Both the position numbers and the translations under genes were made by a program. From Chloroflexota bacterium (GTDB taxonomy: Bacteria > Chloroflexota > UBA6077 > JADZDV01), in assembly GCA_020850915.1 (NCBI GenBank), contig JADZDV010000152.1, positions 1-7,689 on the forward strand: a DNA stretch of 7,689 nt. The letters run 5' to 3'. The stretch's first letter is position 1, and each line of letters begins with the position of its first letter. This document shows positions 1-6,132 of the stretch, in pieces. The notes under the pieces were generated by a model. That model was not told where the DNA came from. It searched no databases and worked only from the letters and a program-made list of their open reading frames with translations.

Positions 1-21
1 CTCATCCCGCTTCGTGCGGAC

Positions 22-58
22 AAGCCCCTCGCCTGAAGCTGGGAAGGGGCTTTCTCTT
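22..58 (+). terminator. Rho-independent terminator-like hairpin
   Basis: An exact 8-bp inverted repeat (AAGCCCCT at 22-29, AGGGGCTT at 45-52) encloses a 15-nt loop and runs into a pyrimidine tract (TTTCTCTT, 51-58). This is the shape of an intrinsic terminator for a plus-strand gene ending left of the window. The loop is longer than usual and the T-tract is interrupted by C residues, so strength is uncertain. No coding region supports it inside the window. Confidence 0.5.
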
Positions 59-391
59 ACCCGAATGATTCGCTCGTCCGACATCCACGAGAGATGCTCC
101 AGCCGATCTCGCGAACCGCGCGTGACGTGTCCCGGTGTCTTGACCGCCGGCAACCAGCGGCAGACAGGGGGAGCGCACGAGGGACCGTTTGACCCAGGCC
201 ACGCGCACCGAGGCCGGCGCCCTGGGTCCTGGCGCGATAGCCGTGGCGACCGTTGGACCGGCCCGGGGGAACCCGGCTGCCGGCTGAGGTGTACCAACGT
301 ATACAATCGGCAACGGTGTTCCGGGAGAGCCTGAGCTGGCGGCCTCGCGGGCTGGATGATCTGTGAGCGCCCAAGCGGGAGTTCGGAGCCC
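59..391. other. Gene-free intergenic stretch with inverted repeat
   Basis: No convincing gene lies here. Open frames exist on both strands, but their translations are rich in Arg, Pro and Gly, lack ordered hydrophobic patterning, and overlap one another as composition-driven shadows do. The stretch contains a perfect 8-bp inverted repeat (GACCCAGG 191-198, CCTGGGTC 221-228) whose 22-nt loop can form a further GCGC/GCGC stem (203-206 with 217-220). A -10-like TATACA (300-305) precedes the phosphatase gene, but no matching -35 hexamer is seen at the right distance. I recognise no known riboswitch or ncRNA motif. Confidence 0.4.
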
Positions 392-1003
392 ATGGTGGAC
401 GACGCGCTGAGACAGGCGCACGAAACGCCGGAGCAGATCGTCGCGGAGCGGCAGGGCATCATCAGGATGCTCAATCCGTTCGGGCGCATCTGGCTGCGCA
501 TCATCGCACGGCTGCACGAGTATTCCACAAAGCTAGACCGGCGTCGCTTGAATCTCTCGTGGATCGACGATCAGCTCGCGGTTGGCGGGTCCATTCTGGT
601 ACGTGATTATCCCAAGCTCGCCGCCATGGGGATTACCGCGGTGATCGACGCGCGCAAAGAAGCGCGGGACCGGGTGGATGAGCTGGAGCGACTCGGCATG
701 CGCTTTCTTCACCTGCCGACGCCGGACCGCTACGCGCTGACGGAGGAGAATATCGGCCGGGGGGTGGCGTGGGCGCTCGAGGAGCGGGCGGCCGGCGGGA
801 AGCTCTTCGTTCACTGTGAGCACGGCGTGGGCCGAGCGCCATTGCTCGGCAGCGCCATACTGATCTCGAGCGGACTCAGCGCGCCCGAGGCGCTCCGGTT
901 GATTCGGACGAAGCGCTGGCAGGCAGCGCCGAACGACCGCCAGCTCGAAGCGCTGCTGCGCTACGAGGCGGCGCGTCGGGGCTCGGTCTCGGCGTCTCTG
1001 TAG
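392..1003 (+). CDS. Dual-specificity protein phosphatase family protein
   Basis: A 203-residue cysteine-based phosphatase, probably cytoplasmic, predicted to remove phosphate from phosphoproteins or another small phosphorylated substrate. The P-loop is HCEHGVGRAP at residues 141-150, giving the CX5R signature with catalytic Cys142 and Arg148. The likely general acid is Asp112 in LPTPDRY. The fold begins near SWIDDQLAVGG (56-66), and the C-terminal PNDRQLEALLRY matches the conserved Gln-containing helix of DSP proteins. The residue after the P-loop Arg is Ala instead of the common Ser/Thr. An extra ~50-residue N-terminus carries an amphipathic stretch (NPFGRIWLRIIARL). The ATG at 392 was chosen because GGGAG (377-381) lies about 10 nt upstream; an in-frame ATG at 356 has no visible ribosome site. 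It appears monocistronic. The true substrate cannot be read from sequence. Confidence 0.88.
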   Translation: MVDDALRQAHETPEQIVAERQGIIRMLNPFGRIWLRIIARLHEYSTKLDRRRLNLSWIDDQLAVGGSILVRDYPKLAAMGITAVIDARKEARDRVDELERLGMRFLHLPTPDRYALTEENIGRGVAWALEERAAGGKLFVHCEHGVGRAPLLGSAILISSGLSAPEALRLIRTKRWQAAPNDRQLEALLRYEAARRGSVSASL

Positions 1004-1185
1004 GGAGCGTCCCCGACGAGATAGGGGGCGTGGTCCTGGGAAAGCCATCCCATCGCCGACGCCTCGGGGCAGAGCTGGGGCTCGACGCGGCCAGCCGGAT
1101 GGGCGACGAACTCGAGCACGCGGTCTCTGGCCAGGGCGGGGAGGACTCGAGGGCCAACGGCGCGGTCGCGATCGGGGCACGTCAC
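961..1185 (-). CDS. Possible small hypothetical protein (antisense)
   Basis: A 74-codon frame starts with GTG, four nt downstream of an exact GGAGG (minus strand, 1194-1190). Third codon positions are about 82% G+C and second positions about 57%, as expected of coding DNA in a GC-rich genome. The protein has a believable mixture of residues (for example LARDRVLEFVAH and GWLSQDHAPYLVGDAPY) and no recognisable domain. Its 3' end overlaps the phosphatase 3' end by 43 nt in convergent orientation. Against it: the opposite plus-strand frame (from 1030) shows equally high third-position GC, because its third positions are this frame's first positions, so composition cannot decide the strand. The frame may also be a decayed fragment or chance. 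I do not recognise it. Confidence 0.27.
   Translation of the reverse strand: MTCPDRDRAVGPRVLPALARDRVLEFVAHPAGRVEPQLCPEASAMGWLSQDHAPYLVGDAPYRDAETEPRRAAS
1008..1030 (+). terminator. Weak hairpin after the phosphatase gene
   Basis: CGTCCCC (1008-1014) can pair with GGGGGCG (1024-1030), with one G-T wobble and a 9-nt loop, starting five bases after the phosphatase stop codon. There is no T-tract, and in GC-rich DNA such stems arise easily, so this is only a candidate terminator or 3' end protector. Confidence 0.2.
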
Positions 1186-1472
1186 GGGGCCTCCAGAGAG
1201 GCGCGGGCGGCACGGGCAGCAGCGATCCGGAGCGGCTCAGCGGTGCGGATGAACGCTCCGAACTGCCGCCTCGGCGGCTACTGCGCTCGTGCCCGGCCAC
1301 GCCTGTGCGCTATGCTCTGGTCAAACCGTCTCTTCCCGGGCGCTGGGTATCTCTGGAGTGTGGAGCTCATCGTTCGACGCCCAGGAACACGGTGCCCCAC
1401 AGGCGCCACGGCGGGAGCTATCGCCGACATGCTGGCTGGTGTTCGCCCGCGCGTGACGGAACGGAAGATGAC
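1186..1472. other. Intergenic region upstream of EVE gene
   Basis: No supported gene. It includes a GC hairpin (GCCGC 1265-1269 with GCGGC 1274-1278, loop CTCG) without a T-tract, and a TATGCT hexamer at 1311-1316 that could be a weak -10 for the EVE gene although no good -35 is visible. A short stem with one wobble (GGTGCC 1391-1396, GGCGCC 1402-1407) lies in the would-be leader. A plus-strand frame from 1305 runs in phase into the EVE gene, but its first 56 codons give Arg/His/Pro-rich sequence unlike the EVE fold. Confidence 0.4.
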
Positions 1473-2012
1473 ATGCCGGGCAGTCATTGGATGATCGTTC
1501 AGACGGAGGAGAACTTCGCTATCACAGCGGCGCTGGGTTTCTCCACCGCTGGGACCAAGACTAGGCATCGGCGCAAGGCAGAGCGCATGCAGGTCGGGGA
1601 TCGCATCGTCTACTACCTGAGCGATCGCCACGTCTTTCCCGCGACGGCGACGGTGGTCACGACGTTCTATGAGGACCACCGGCCGATCTGGAAAAGCCAC
1701 GAAGCCCGCCCGGAGCTGTACCCGTGGCGTGTCGCCACGCGGCCGGATTACGTGCTCGAGGCGCACGAATGGCTGGATGCGTACCAGCTAGCGCCGCGGT
1801 TGATGTACGTGAAGCGCTGGCCAGCGGAGCTGTGGCCGCTCGCGTTCCAGGGCAACATCCATCTGCTGTCGTCTCAGGATTTTCGCCTGATCGAGGGTGA
1901 GATGGATCGGATTGTGCAGCTGCGCGGCCGGCGGCGTGAGCGACCGCCTCGACGGCCGCGGGCGCAAGATGAGCGACCCGCGATTGGCGAGCTGGCGCTC
2001 AGAGCCGACTGA
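1473..2012 (+). CDS. EVE domain-containing protein
   Basis: A 179-residue protein of the EVE (PUA-like beta-barrel) family. Family knowledge: EVE domains bind nucleic acids carrying modified bases and are often stand-alone or fused to restriction or RNA-processing modules; the exact ligand here is unknown. Visible hallmarks are the N-terminal strand HWMIVQTEENF (5-15), the block ERMQVGDRIVYYL (37-49), the acidic FYEDHRPIW (65-73), the YPWRV strand (83-87), and a following helical LMYVKRWPAELWPLAF segment. The fold appears complete by about residue 145. A strongly basic tail follows (RGRRRERPPRRPR, 151-163), which may add nonspecific nucleic acid contact. The ATG at 1473 was chosen because it begins exactly where EVE homology begins and has GGAAG (1463-1467) five nt upstream. 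No nuclease or methyltransferase partner lies next to it. Confidence 0.9.
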   Translation: MPGSHWMIVQTEENFAITAALGFSTAGTKTRHRRKAERMQVGDRIVYYLSDRHVFPATATVVTTFYEDHRPIWKSHEARPELYPWRVATRPDYVLEAHEWLDAYQLAPRLMYVKRWPAELWPLAFQGNIHLLSSQDFRLIEGEMDRIVQLRGRRRERPPRRPRAQDERPAIGELALRAD

Positions 2013-2047
2013 GGAGCCGGGTCGGACGCGCGGGCGGCGGGGCGGAC

Positions 2048-2053
2048 TATAAT
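2048..2053 (+). promoter_or_regulatory. Consensus -10 box of oxidoreductase operon
   Basis: An exact TATAAT lies in an AT-rich island within very GC-rich DNA, 35 bases after the EVE stop codon. A -35 element is poor (GGACGC or TCGGAC around 2022-2029). If used by the housekeeping sigma factor, transcription would start near 2060, leaving a leader of about 175 nt before the GTG at 2234. The leader can form a short GGGTC/GACCC stem (2084-2088 with 2112-2116); no known riboswitch is recognised. Confidence 0.5.
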
Positions 2054-2223
2054 TACAGTAGTGAAGCTGGACATCCGGTCACAGGGTCCGCGGCATCGTC
2101 GCCGATCGATCGACCCAGGCGATTGCCGCGCGAGCACCCGCTTGAACGGCGGGCCATATGCAGCCGGCAGCCCCGACGATCATGGAACGCCCGGACAACG
2201 CGACATCGGGAGCGCTCGGGCAC

Positions 2224-2228
2224 GGAGG
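2224..2228 (+). promoter_or_regulatory. Shine-Dalgarno fixing the korA start
   Basis: GGAGG is separated by five bases (ACTAC) from the GTG at 2234. It decides the start of the alpha subunit: the frame remains open upstream to 2123, but those 37 codons translate to Arg/Pro-rich sequence with no family similarity, while homology starts directly at the GTG (VKRDDLVIRVAGEAGEG). Confidence 0.8.
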
Positions 2229-2233
2229 ACTAC

Positions 2234-3988
2234 GTGAAGCGCGACGACCTGGTCATCCGGGTTGCAGGCGAGGCTGGTGAGGGGGTGCTCTCGACCGGCC
2301 AGTTGATTACCCAGGCTGCCGCTCGAGCGGGCTACGGAGTTCTGACGGACTCGGTGCCGCCAGCGGAGATCAAGGGTGGGCATTCGTTCTTTCAGATCCG
2401 CCTCTCTGATCGCCGGCTCTACTCGCGCGGCGATGGTCTGGACGTCCTGCTGGCGTTCAATCAAGAGGCGTTCGACAAGAATATCAAGGAGCTCCGCGAC
2501 GGCGGGCTGCTCCTATTCGACTCGGCCGATTTCACGCCGCCGGCAGACGCGACTGGCCGCTATCGCCAGTTCCCGCTGCCGCTCACGGCGATTGCGAAGC
2601 AACAGCTTCAGTTTGAGCTCGGTAAGAACGTTGTGGCGGTTGGGGCGGTTGCCGCGCTGAGCAATCTGCCGATGGAGTACCTGACCAAGCTCATCACCGA
2701 GCGGTTCGCTAGAAAGGGCCATGATATTCTCGACAAGAACCTGCGGGCGCTGGAAGCTGGCCGCAGGTGCGTCGAGCAGACGATCCCCGAGCGCGACCTG
2801 CTGGGTATAGCGCCGAACACGGGCGGCCCAGATCGCATGGTGCTATCCGGCAACACGGCGGTGGCGCTCGGCGCGCTCGTCGCGGGTTGCCGCCGCTACG
2901 CGGGATATCCGATTACTCCAGCCACGGACATCATGGAGTTCCTCGCGTCTGAGCTGCCGAAAGTCGGTGGCGCGGTGGTGCAAGCGGAGGACGAGATCGC
3001 GGCGATCGGCATGGTACTGGGCGCCTCGTTTGCCGGTCAGAAGGCGATGACCGCCACCTCCGGGCCGGGCCTCAGCCTGATGTCCGAGATGCTGGGTCTG
3101 GCGTCGATGGCTGAGCTGCCCGCGGTGGTTGTCGACTGCCAGCGGGCCGGTCCTTCCACCGGCATGCCGACACGGCACGAGCAGGGAGACCTGAACCTGG
3201 CGGTCTACGGCGGGCACGGCGAACTGCAGCGGATCGTCCTGGCGCCGGTCTCCGTGGTTGACTGCTTCTGGCAGATGATCAACGCGTTCAACGCAGCCGA
3301 GCGCTACCAGGTGCCGGTGGTCGTGCTGTCGGACACCGTGCTGGCAGTTCGGACGGAGAGCATCCCAGCGCCAGACCTCGCGCAGGTCACGATCGAGCAT
3401 CGGGCCGGCTACCGCGGGAACGGGCGGAGCATCCCGGCTGCCGAGAGCGGCTACCTGCGCTACCGGTACACGGGGGACGGCATCTCGCCGATGTCTACGC
3501 CGGGCGTTGCGGGTGGCCAGTATGTGGCGACGGGCCTGGAGCACAACGAGGCGGGGCGGCCGCGCTACGACGCGGTTACCCACGCCGACATGACGAAGAA
3601 GCGCTTCAAGAAGCTGGAGCGGATCGCAGCGGAGGCGCCTGAGGCCCATCGTCACGGCGACTCGGCGGCCGACATCGGCGTCATTACGTGGGGTTCGACC
3701 TGGGGCGTCGTGGTCGAGGCGGTGGACCAGCTCGCGTCGGAGGGCGTCAAGATTGACGCGATCGCGCCCCGGGTGATCTGGCCGATCCCCGACCAACAGG
3801 TGCGACCCTTCATCGAGTCCAAGCGAGTCATTCTCGTGCCGGAAGTGAGCTTCACCGGTCAGTACGCGACGCTTCTTTCCGCGCACTATCAGCGATCATT
3901 CCAGCGTGTCAGCGTCTACGGTGGTCAGCCGTTCAAGGTCGCCGACATCATCGCTGCGATCCATGGAGTGCACCAGCATGCCAGATAG
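2234..3988 (+). CDS. korA: 2-oxoacid:acceptor oxidoreductase, alpha (gamma-alpha fused) subunit
   Basis: A 584-residue subunit of a thiamine-diphosphate, CoA-acylating 2-oxoacid:ferredoxin oxidoreductase, a cytoplasmic enzyme that turns a 2-oxoacid plus CoA into acyl-CoA, CO2 and reduced ferredoxin. Domain order: an N-terminal gamma domain (about 8-180) with GEAGEGVLSTGQ (12-23) and PPAEIKGGHSFFQIRLS (42-58); a pyrimidine-binding domain (about 205-400) with the family hallmark YPITP (225-229), AEDEIAAIG (251-259), TSGPG (275-279) and TGMPTRHEQGD (309-319); then a C-terminal CoA/interface domain ending at 584. The gamma-alpha fusion and size match the two-subunit KorAB/OFOR class, such as the Sulfolobus and mycobacterial enzymes. 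It is first in an operon, overlapping the beta gene by 11 nt. Substrate is inferred as 2-oxoglutarate, but pyruvate or a broader range is possible. Confidence 0.94.
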   Translation: MKRDDLVIRVAGEAGEGVLSTGQLITQAAARAGYGVLTDSVPPAEIKGGHSFFQIRLSDRRLYSRGDGLDVLLAFNQEAFDKNIKELRDGGLLLFDSADFTPPADATGRYRQFPLPLTAIAKQQLQFELGKNVVAVGAVAALSNLPMEYLTKLITERFARKGHDILDKNLRALEAGRRCVEQTIPERDLLGIAPNTGGPDRMVLSGNTAVALGALVAGCRRYAGYPITPATDIMEFLASELPKVGGAVVQAEDEIAAIGMVLGASFAGQKAMTATSGPGLSLMSEMLGLASMAELPAVVVDCQRAGPSTGMPTRHEQGDLNLAVYGGHGELQRIVLAPVSVVDCFWQMINAFNAAERYQVPVVVLSDTVLAVRTESIPAPDLAQVTIEHRAGYRGNGRSIPAAESGYLRYRYTGDGISPMSTPGVAGGQYVATGLEHNEAGRPRYDAVTHADMTKKRFKKLERIAAEAPEAHRHGDSAADIGVITWGSTWGVVVEAVDQLASEGVKIDAIAPRVIWPIPDQQVRPFIESKRVILVPEVSFTGQYATLLSAHYQRSFQRVSVYGGQPFKVADIIAAIHGVHQHAR

Positions 3989-4844
3989 CACACCAGTCGT
4001 AGAGCGGACGATCGATAGCTACAAGAGCGGTGAGAAGCCAACCTGGTGTCCGGGCTGTGGTGATTTTGGCGTTCTGAATGCCCTGTACAACGCCATGCGT
4101 GAGAAGGGCTGGGATCCGAAGGACGTCGTCCTGGTCTCTGGTATCGGCTGCTCGAGCCGACTACCGTTCTTTGCCTCGACCTACGGATTCCACACCCTTC
4201 ACGGTCGGGTGATGCCGATCGCCACCGGCGTCCGGGTTGGCAACCCTGAGCTGAAGGTGCTTGCGCTTGGCGGCGACGGAGACGCCTTCGCGATTGGCGG
4301 TGGCCACTTCATCCACGCGGCGCGGCGGAACCTGGACGTCTGCTACGTGATCATGGACAACAATATCTACGGACTGACGAAGGGCCAGACCTCGCCGACG
4401 AGCTCGGTCGGGTTTGTCACCAAGACGACGCCCAAGGGCAGTCCTGACCGGGCGATTAGCCCGCTGCTGCTGGCGTTAGCAAGCGGCGCAACGTTCGTGG
4501 CGCGCGGCTTCTCCGGCAAACCGAAGGAACTGGCTGACCTGATCGTGCAGGGGATCGATCACAACGGCTTCGCCGTGATCGACTGCTACAGTCCGTGCCC
4601 GACCTTCAACAAGGTGAACACGTTCAAGTACTACCGTGAGGAGACCGCGGCGCTGCCGGCTGGCTACGACCCGCGTGATAAGAACGAGGCGCTCAGGATC
4701 GCGGCCGTAGACCACCCGCTGTATACGGGCCTGATCTACCAGGAGGAAGCCGCGAGCTTCGAGGACCACATCGCGGCTGGACACACTGGCAGCGAGGCCG
4801 ACGCCGACAGGGTCGTCGCCAGCCTGATCAAGCGCTATCAGTAG
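3978..4844 (+). CDS. korB: 2-oxoacid:acceptor oxidoreductase, beta subunit
   Basis: A 288-residue catalytic subunit that binds thiamine diphosphate and one [4Fe-4S] cluster. Probable cluster ligands are Cys24 and Cys27 in WCPGCGD (23-29), Cys58 in GIGCSSR (55-61) and Cys207 in SPCPTFN (205-211). The ThDP/Mg motif is GGDGDAFAIGGGH (98-110) followed by DNNIYGLTKGQTSPTS (127-142). TYGFHTLHGR (68-77) is typical of KorB-like proteins. Length is near that of other two-subunit OFOR beta chains. The ATG at 3978 lies inside the alpha gene, overlapping its stop by 11 nt, with GGAG (3965-3968) nine bases before it, so translational coupling is likely; an in-frame ATG at 3963 is less well placed. No ferredoxin-like delta subunit gene is adjacent, so electrons presumably pass to a separate ferredoxin. 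Confidence 0.94.
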   Translation: MPDSTPVVERTIDSYKSGEKPTWCPGCGDFGVLNALYNAMREKGWDPKDVVLVSGIGCSSRLPFFASTYGFHTLHGRVMPIATGVRVGNPELKVLALGGDGDAFAIGGGHFIHAARRNLDVCYVIMDNNIYGLTKGQTSPTSSVGFVTKTTPKGSPDRAISPLLLALASGATFVARGFSGKPKELADLIVQGIDHNGFAVIDCYSPCPTFNKVNTFKYYREETAALPAGYDPRDKNEALRIAAVDHPLYTGLIYQEEAASFEDHIAAGHTGSEADADRVVASLIKRYQ

Positions 4845-4862
4845 GCGCGACGCGCGAGCCGC

Positions 4863-4899
4863 CAGCGAGCCCTGGCTCACCGGGAGCCAGGGCTCGCTG
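4863..4899 (+). terminator. Perfect 16-bp hairpin after korB
   Basis: The left arm (4863-4878, CAGCGAGCCCTGGCTC) and right arm (4884-4899) are exact reverse complements around a five-base ACCGG loop, beginning 18 bases after the beta-subunit stop codon. No T-tract follows (ATTCGCGG). It is the most stable simple hairpin I see in the window and probably ends the operon transcript or protects its 3' end; the lack of U residues makes classical intrinsic termination unproven. Confidence 0.6.
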
Positions 4900-5062
4900 C
4901 ATTCGCGGCCCTCCATTGTCCCCTCCATTGCCGTGTCACCGACGGTACGCGCAACCGCGGCCTCTTTGCCGCCGTTCTACTTCACAGGGCGGCCGCTCGC
5001 GCCGTGTCCTATCTGTGGCGCGAGCCGGCCGATTGGCCGAGTCTCATTCACCTGGTGAATGC

Positions 5063-6061
5063 TTGACGATCTCTACGGCGCCTATCGCTCGCCGCGCGTT
5101 GCTTGGCCGGTGTCTCAGCGTCCTGGGCGGGCTGGCCCTTGCGCCGCGTCTGGCTCGGGCGGCGCCGACCGATCGCCGTCCAGTTGTACTCGTCAACGGG
5201 TATGGGGACTCGTCTTCGCTCTGGAGCCGCTCTGACAATCGGATTACCGCGAGTCTCGTGGGGGCGGGGTACCAGCTCGATGGGCGGAGCCTGGTGCCGT
5301 TCGCCTATCCGCCCAGCGCCATCGTCCCGGGGCTGGAAGACACGCAGGGCGACATCCTGGCGAATGGCACCCTGCTGGCCGGCGCCATTGTCTCGGCGGT
5401 CGCTGGCTCTCCGACCGGCCAGGTGGACGTCGTCGGGTTCAGCATGGGCGGGCTGGTGGCTCGCTGCGCGATCAACGCGCTCGCGCTCCTGAACCCGGTC
5501 GGTGCGCCGGTCGTCAATACGGCGGTCTTGATCGCAACCCCGAGCCTCGGCGTGGATGTCTTGAGCTACCTGTCGGAGGTGGCGGGGCGCTACGACGACT
5601 CCATCTCTCAGTTGGCCAGGGAGTACGCGGGCATCAACCTGGACAGCACGTCGGTGAAGGAGATGCAGCCTGGCAGCGACTTCCTGAACGATCTGAACGT
5701 CGGTCGGCAGACCGATGCGCGCGTTCGCTACGTCCTGATGGCTGGCGCGGGCCAGGTGCAGCTTGCGCGGCGGATGGTGGTGCCGGTGGGGGACGGCATG
5801 GTGTCTCCGCGGAGCGCCACCCACCTGCCGGGGGCGGAGTCGCGCGTGTACTCCCTGCTCGAGACGATTGCCGGCTCGCTCACGTCGCTCTCGAGCGCGA
5901 TCCGCGCGTCGAAGGTCTTCCATCCGAGGCTTCCGTACGTAGATATTGTCGGTGCGGCTGTCGCGGCTGAGCTTCAGTCCGGCCCGTCAAAGGCGCGAGC
6001 CGAGGTCGACTGGCATGTGCAGAACGGGGATCTTGCGATAGAGTCGCGGCCCGCGATCTGA
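5063..6061 (+). CDS. Secreted alpha/beta-hydrolase, lipase/esterase family
   Basis: A 332-residue predicted exported carboxylic-ester hydrolase. The N-terminus has a twin arginine (IARRALLG, Arg10-Arg11), a hydrophobic stretch and an Ala-rich cleavage-like site (LARA-AP, near residue 33-34), suggesting Tat or Sec export. The core begins with VVLVNGYGDSSSLW (41-54), the oxyanion-loop strand. The nucleophile elbow is GFSMGG with Ser127. The probable acid is Asp244 in VGDGMVSPRSA and the probable base His287 in KVFHPRLPYVD, so the triad is in the expected order. It resembles triacylglycerol lipase/PGAP1-like families; the natural ester is unknown. The TTG at 5063 is the inferred start, because earlier in-frame codons give Arg/Pro-rich noncoding-like sequence; its ribosome site (GGTGA, 5054-5058) is weak, and GTG at 5015 or TTG at 5033 are alternatives. 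It is convergent with the peptidase gene. Confidence 0.83.
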   Translation: MTISTAPIARRALLGRCLSVLGGLALAPRLARAAPTDRRPVVLVNGYGDSSSLWSRSDNRITASLVGAGYQLDGRSLVPFAYPPSAIVPGLEDTQGDILANGTLLAGAIVSAVAGSPTGQVDVVGFSMGGLVARCAINALALLNPVGAPVVNTAVLIATPSLGVDVLSYLSEVAGRYDDSISQLAREYAGINLDSTSVKEMQPGSDFLNDLNVGRQTDARVRYVLMAGAGQVQLARRMVVPVGDGMVSPRSATHLPGAESRVYSLLETIAGSLTSLSSAIRASKVFHPRLPYVDIVGAAVAAELQSGPSKARAEVDWHVQNGDLAIESRPAI

Positions 6062-6132
6062 CGCTGCGACGCGGAAGGGGCGCCGACCTCGGGCCCATGT
6101 TCTGTGTGTCGCTTGACGGCCTGGAGGCCCGG

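Noticed and set aside
14..334. 106-codon plus-strand open frame near the left edge, and longer opposite-strand frames (2-517, 57-374)
   Set aside because: Translations are Arg/Pro/Gly-rich, have no recognisable fold, overlap each other, and the first crosses the terminator-like hairpin at its start. The minus-strand frame 2-517 also runs into the phosphatase gene.
1..355. T-box, TPP, cobalamin or SRP-type RNA in the 5' intergenic stretch
   Set aside because: None of the conserved core sequences of these RNAs was found on either strand by eye.
533..1300. 255-codon minus-strand open frame across the phosphatase
   Set aside because: Low-complexity Arg/Pro/Ser-rich product and full overlap with a gene having an intact CX5R active site.
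1278..1766. 162-codon minus-strand open frame overlapping the EVE gene
   Set aside because: No recognisable domain, and it covers the well-supported N-terminal part of the EVE fold on the opposite strand.
2843..3886. 347-codon minus-strand open frame inside korA
   Set aside because: It is the reverse-strand shadow of a clearly homologous gene; the product is dominated by His, Arg and Asp with no domain.
4981..5012. TTCACA followed by TCCTAT as a promoter for the lipase gene
   Set aside because: The spacing is about 20 bases and both hexamers deviate from consensus, so it is not distinguishable from chance.
5048..5923. 291-codon minus-strand open frame inside the lipase gene
   Set aside because: Arg-rich shadow; the plus strand carries an intact catalytic triad and signal peptide.
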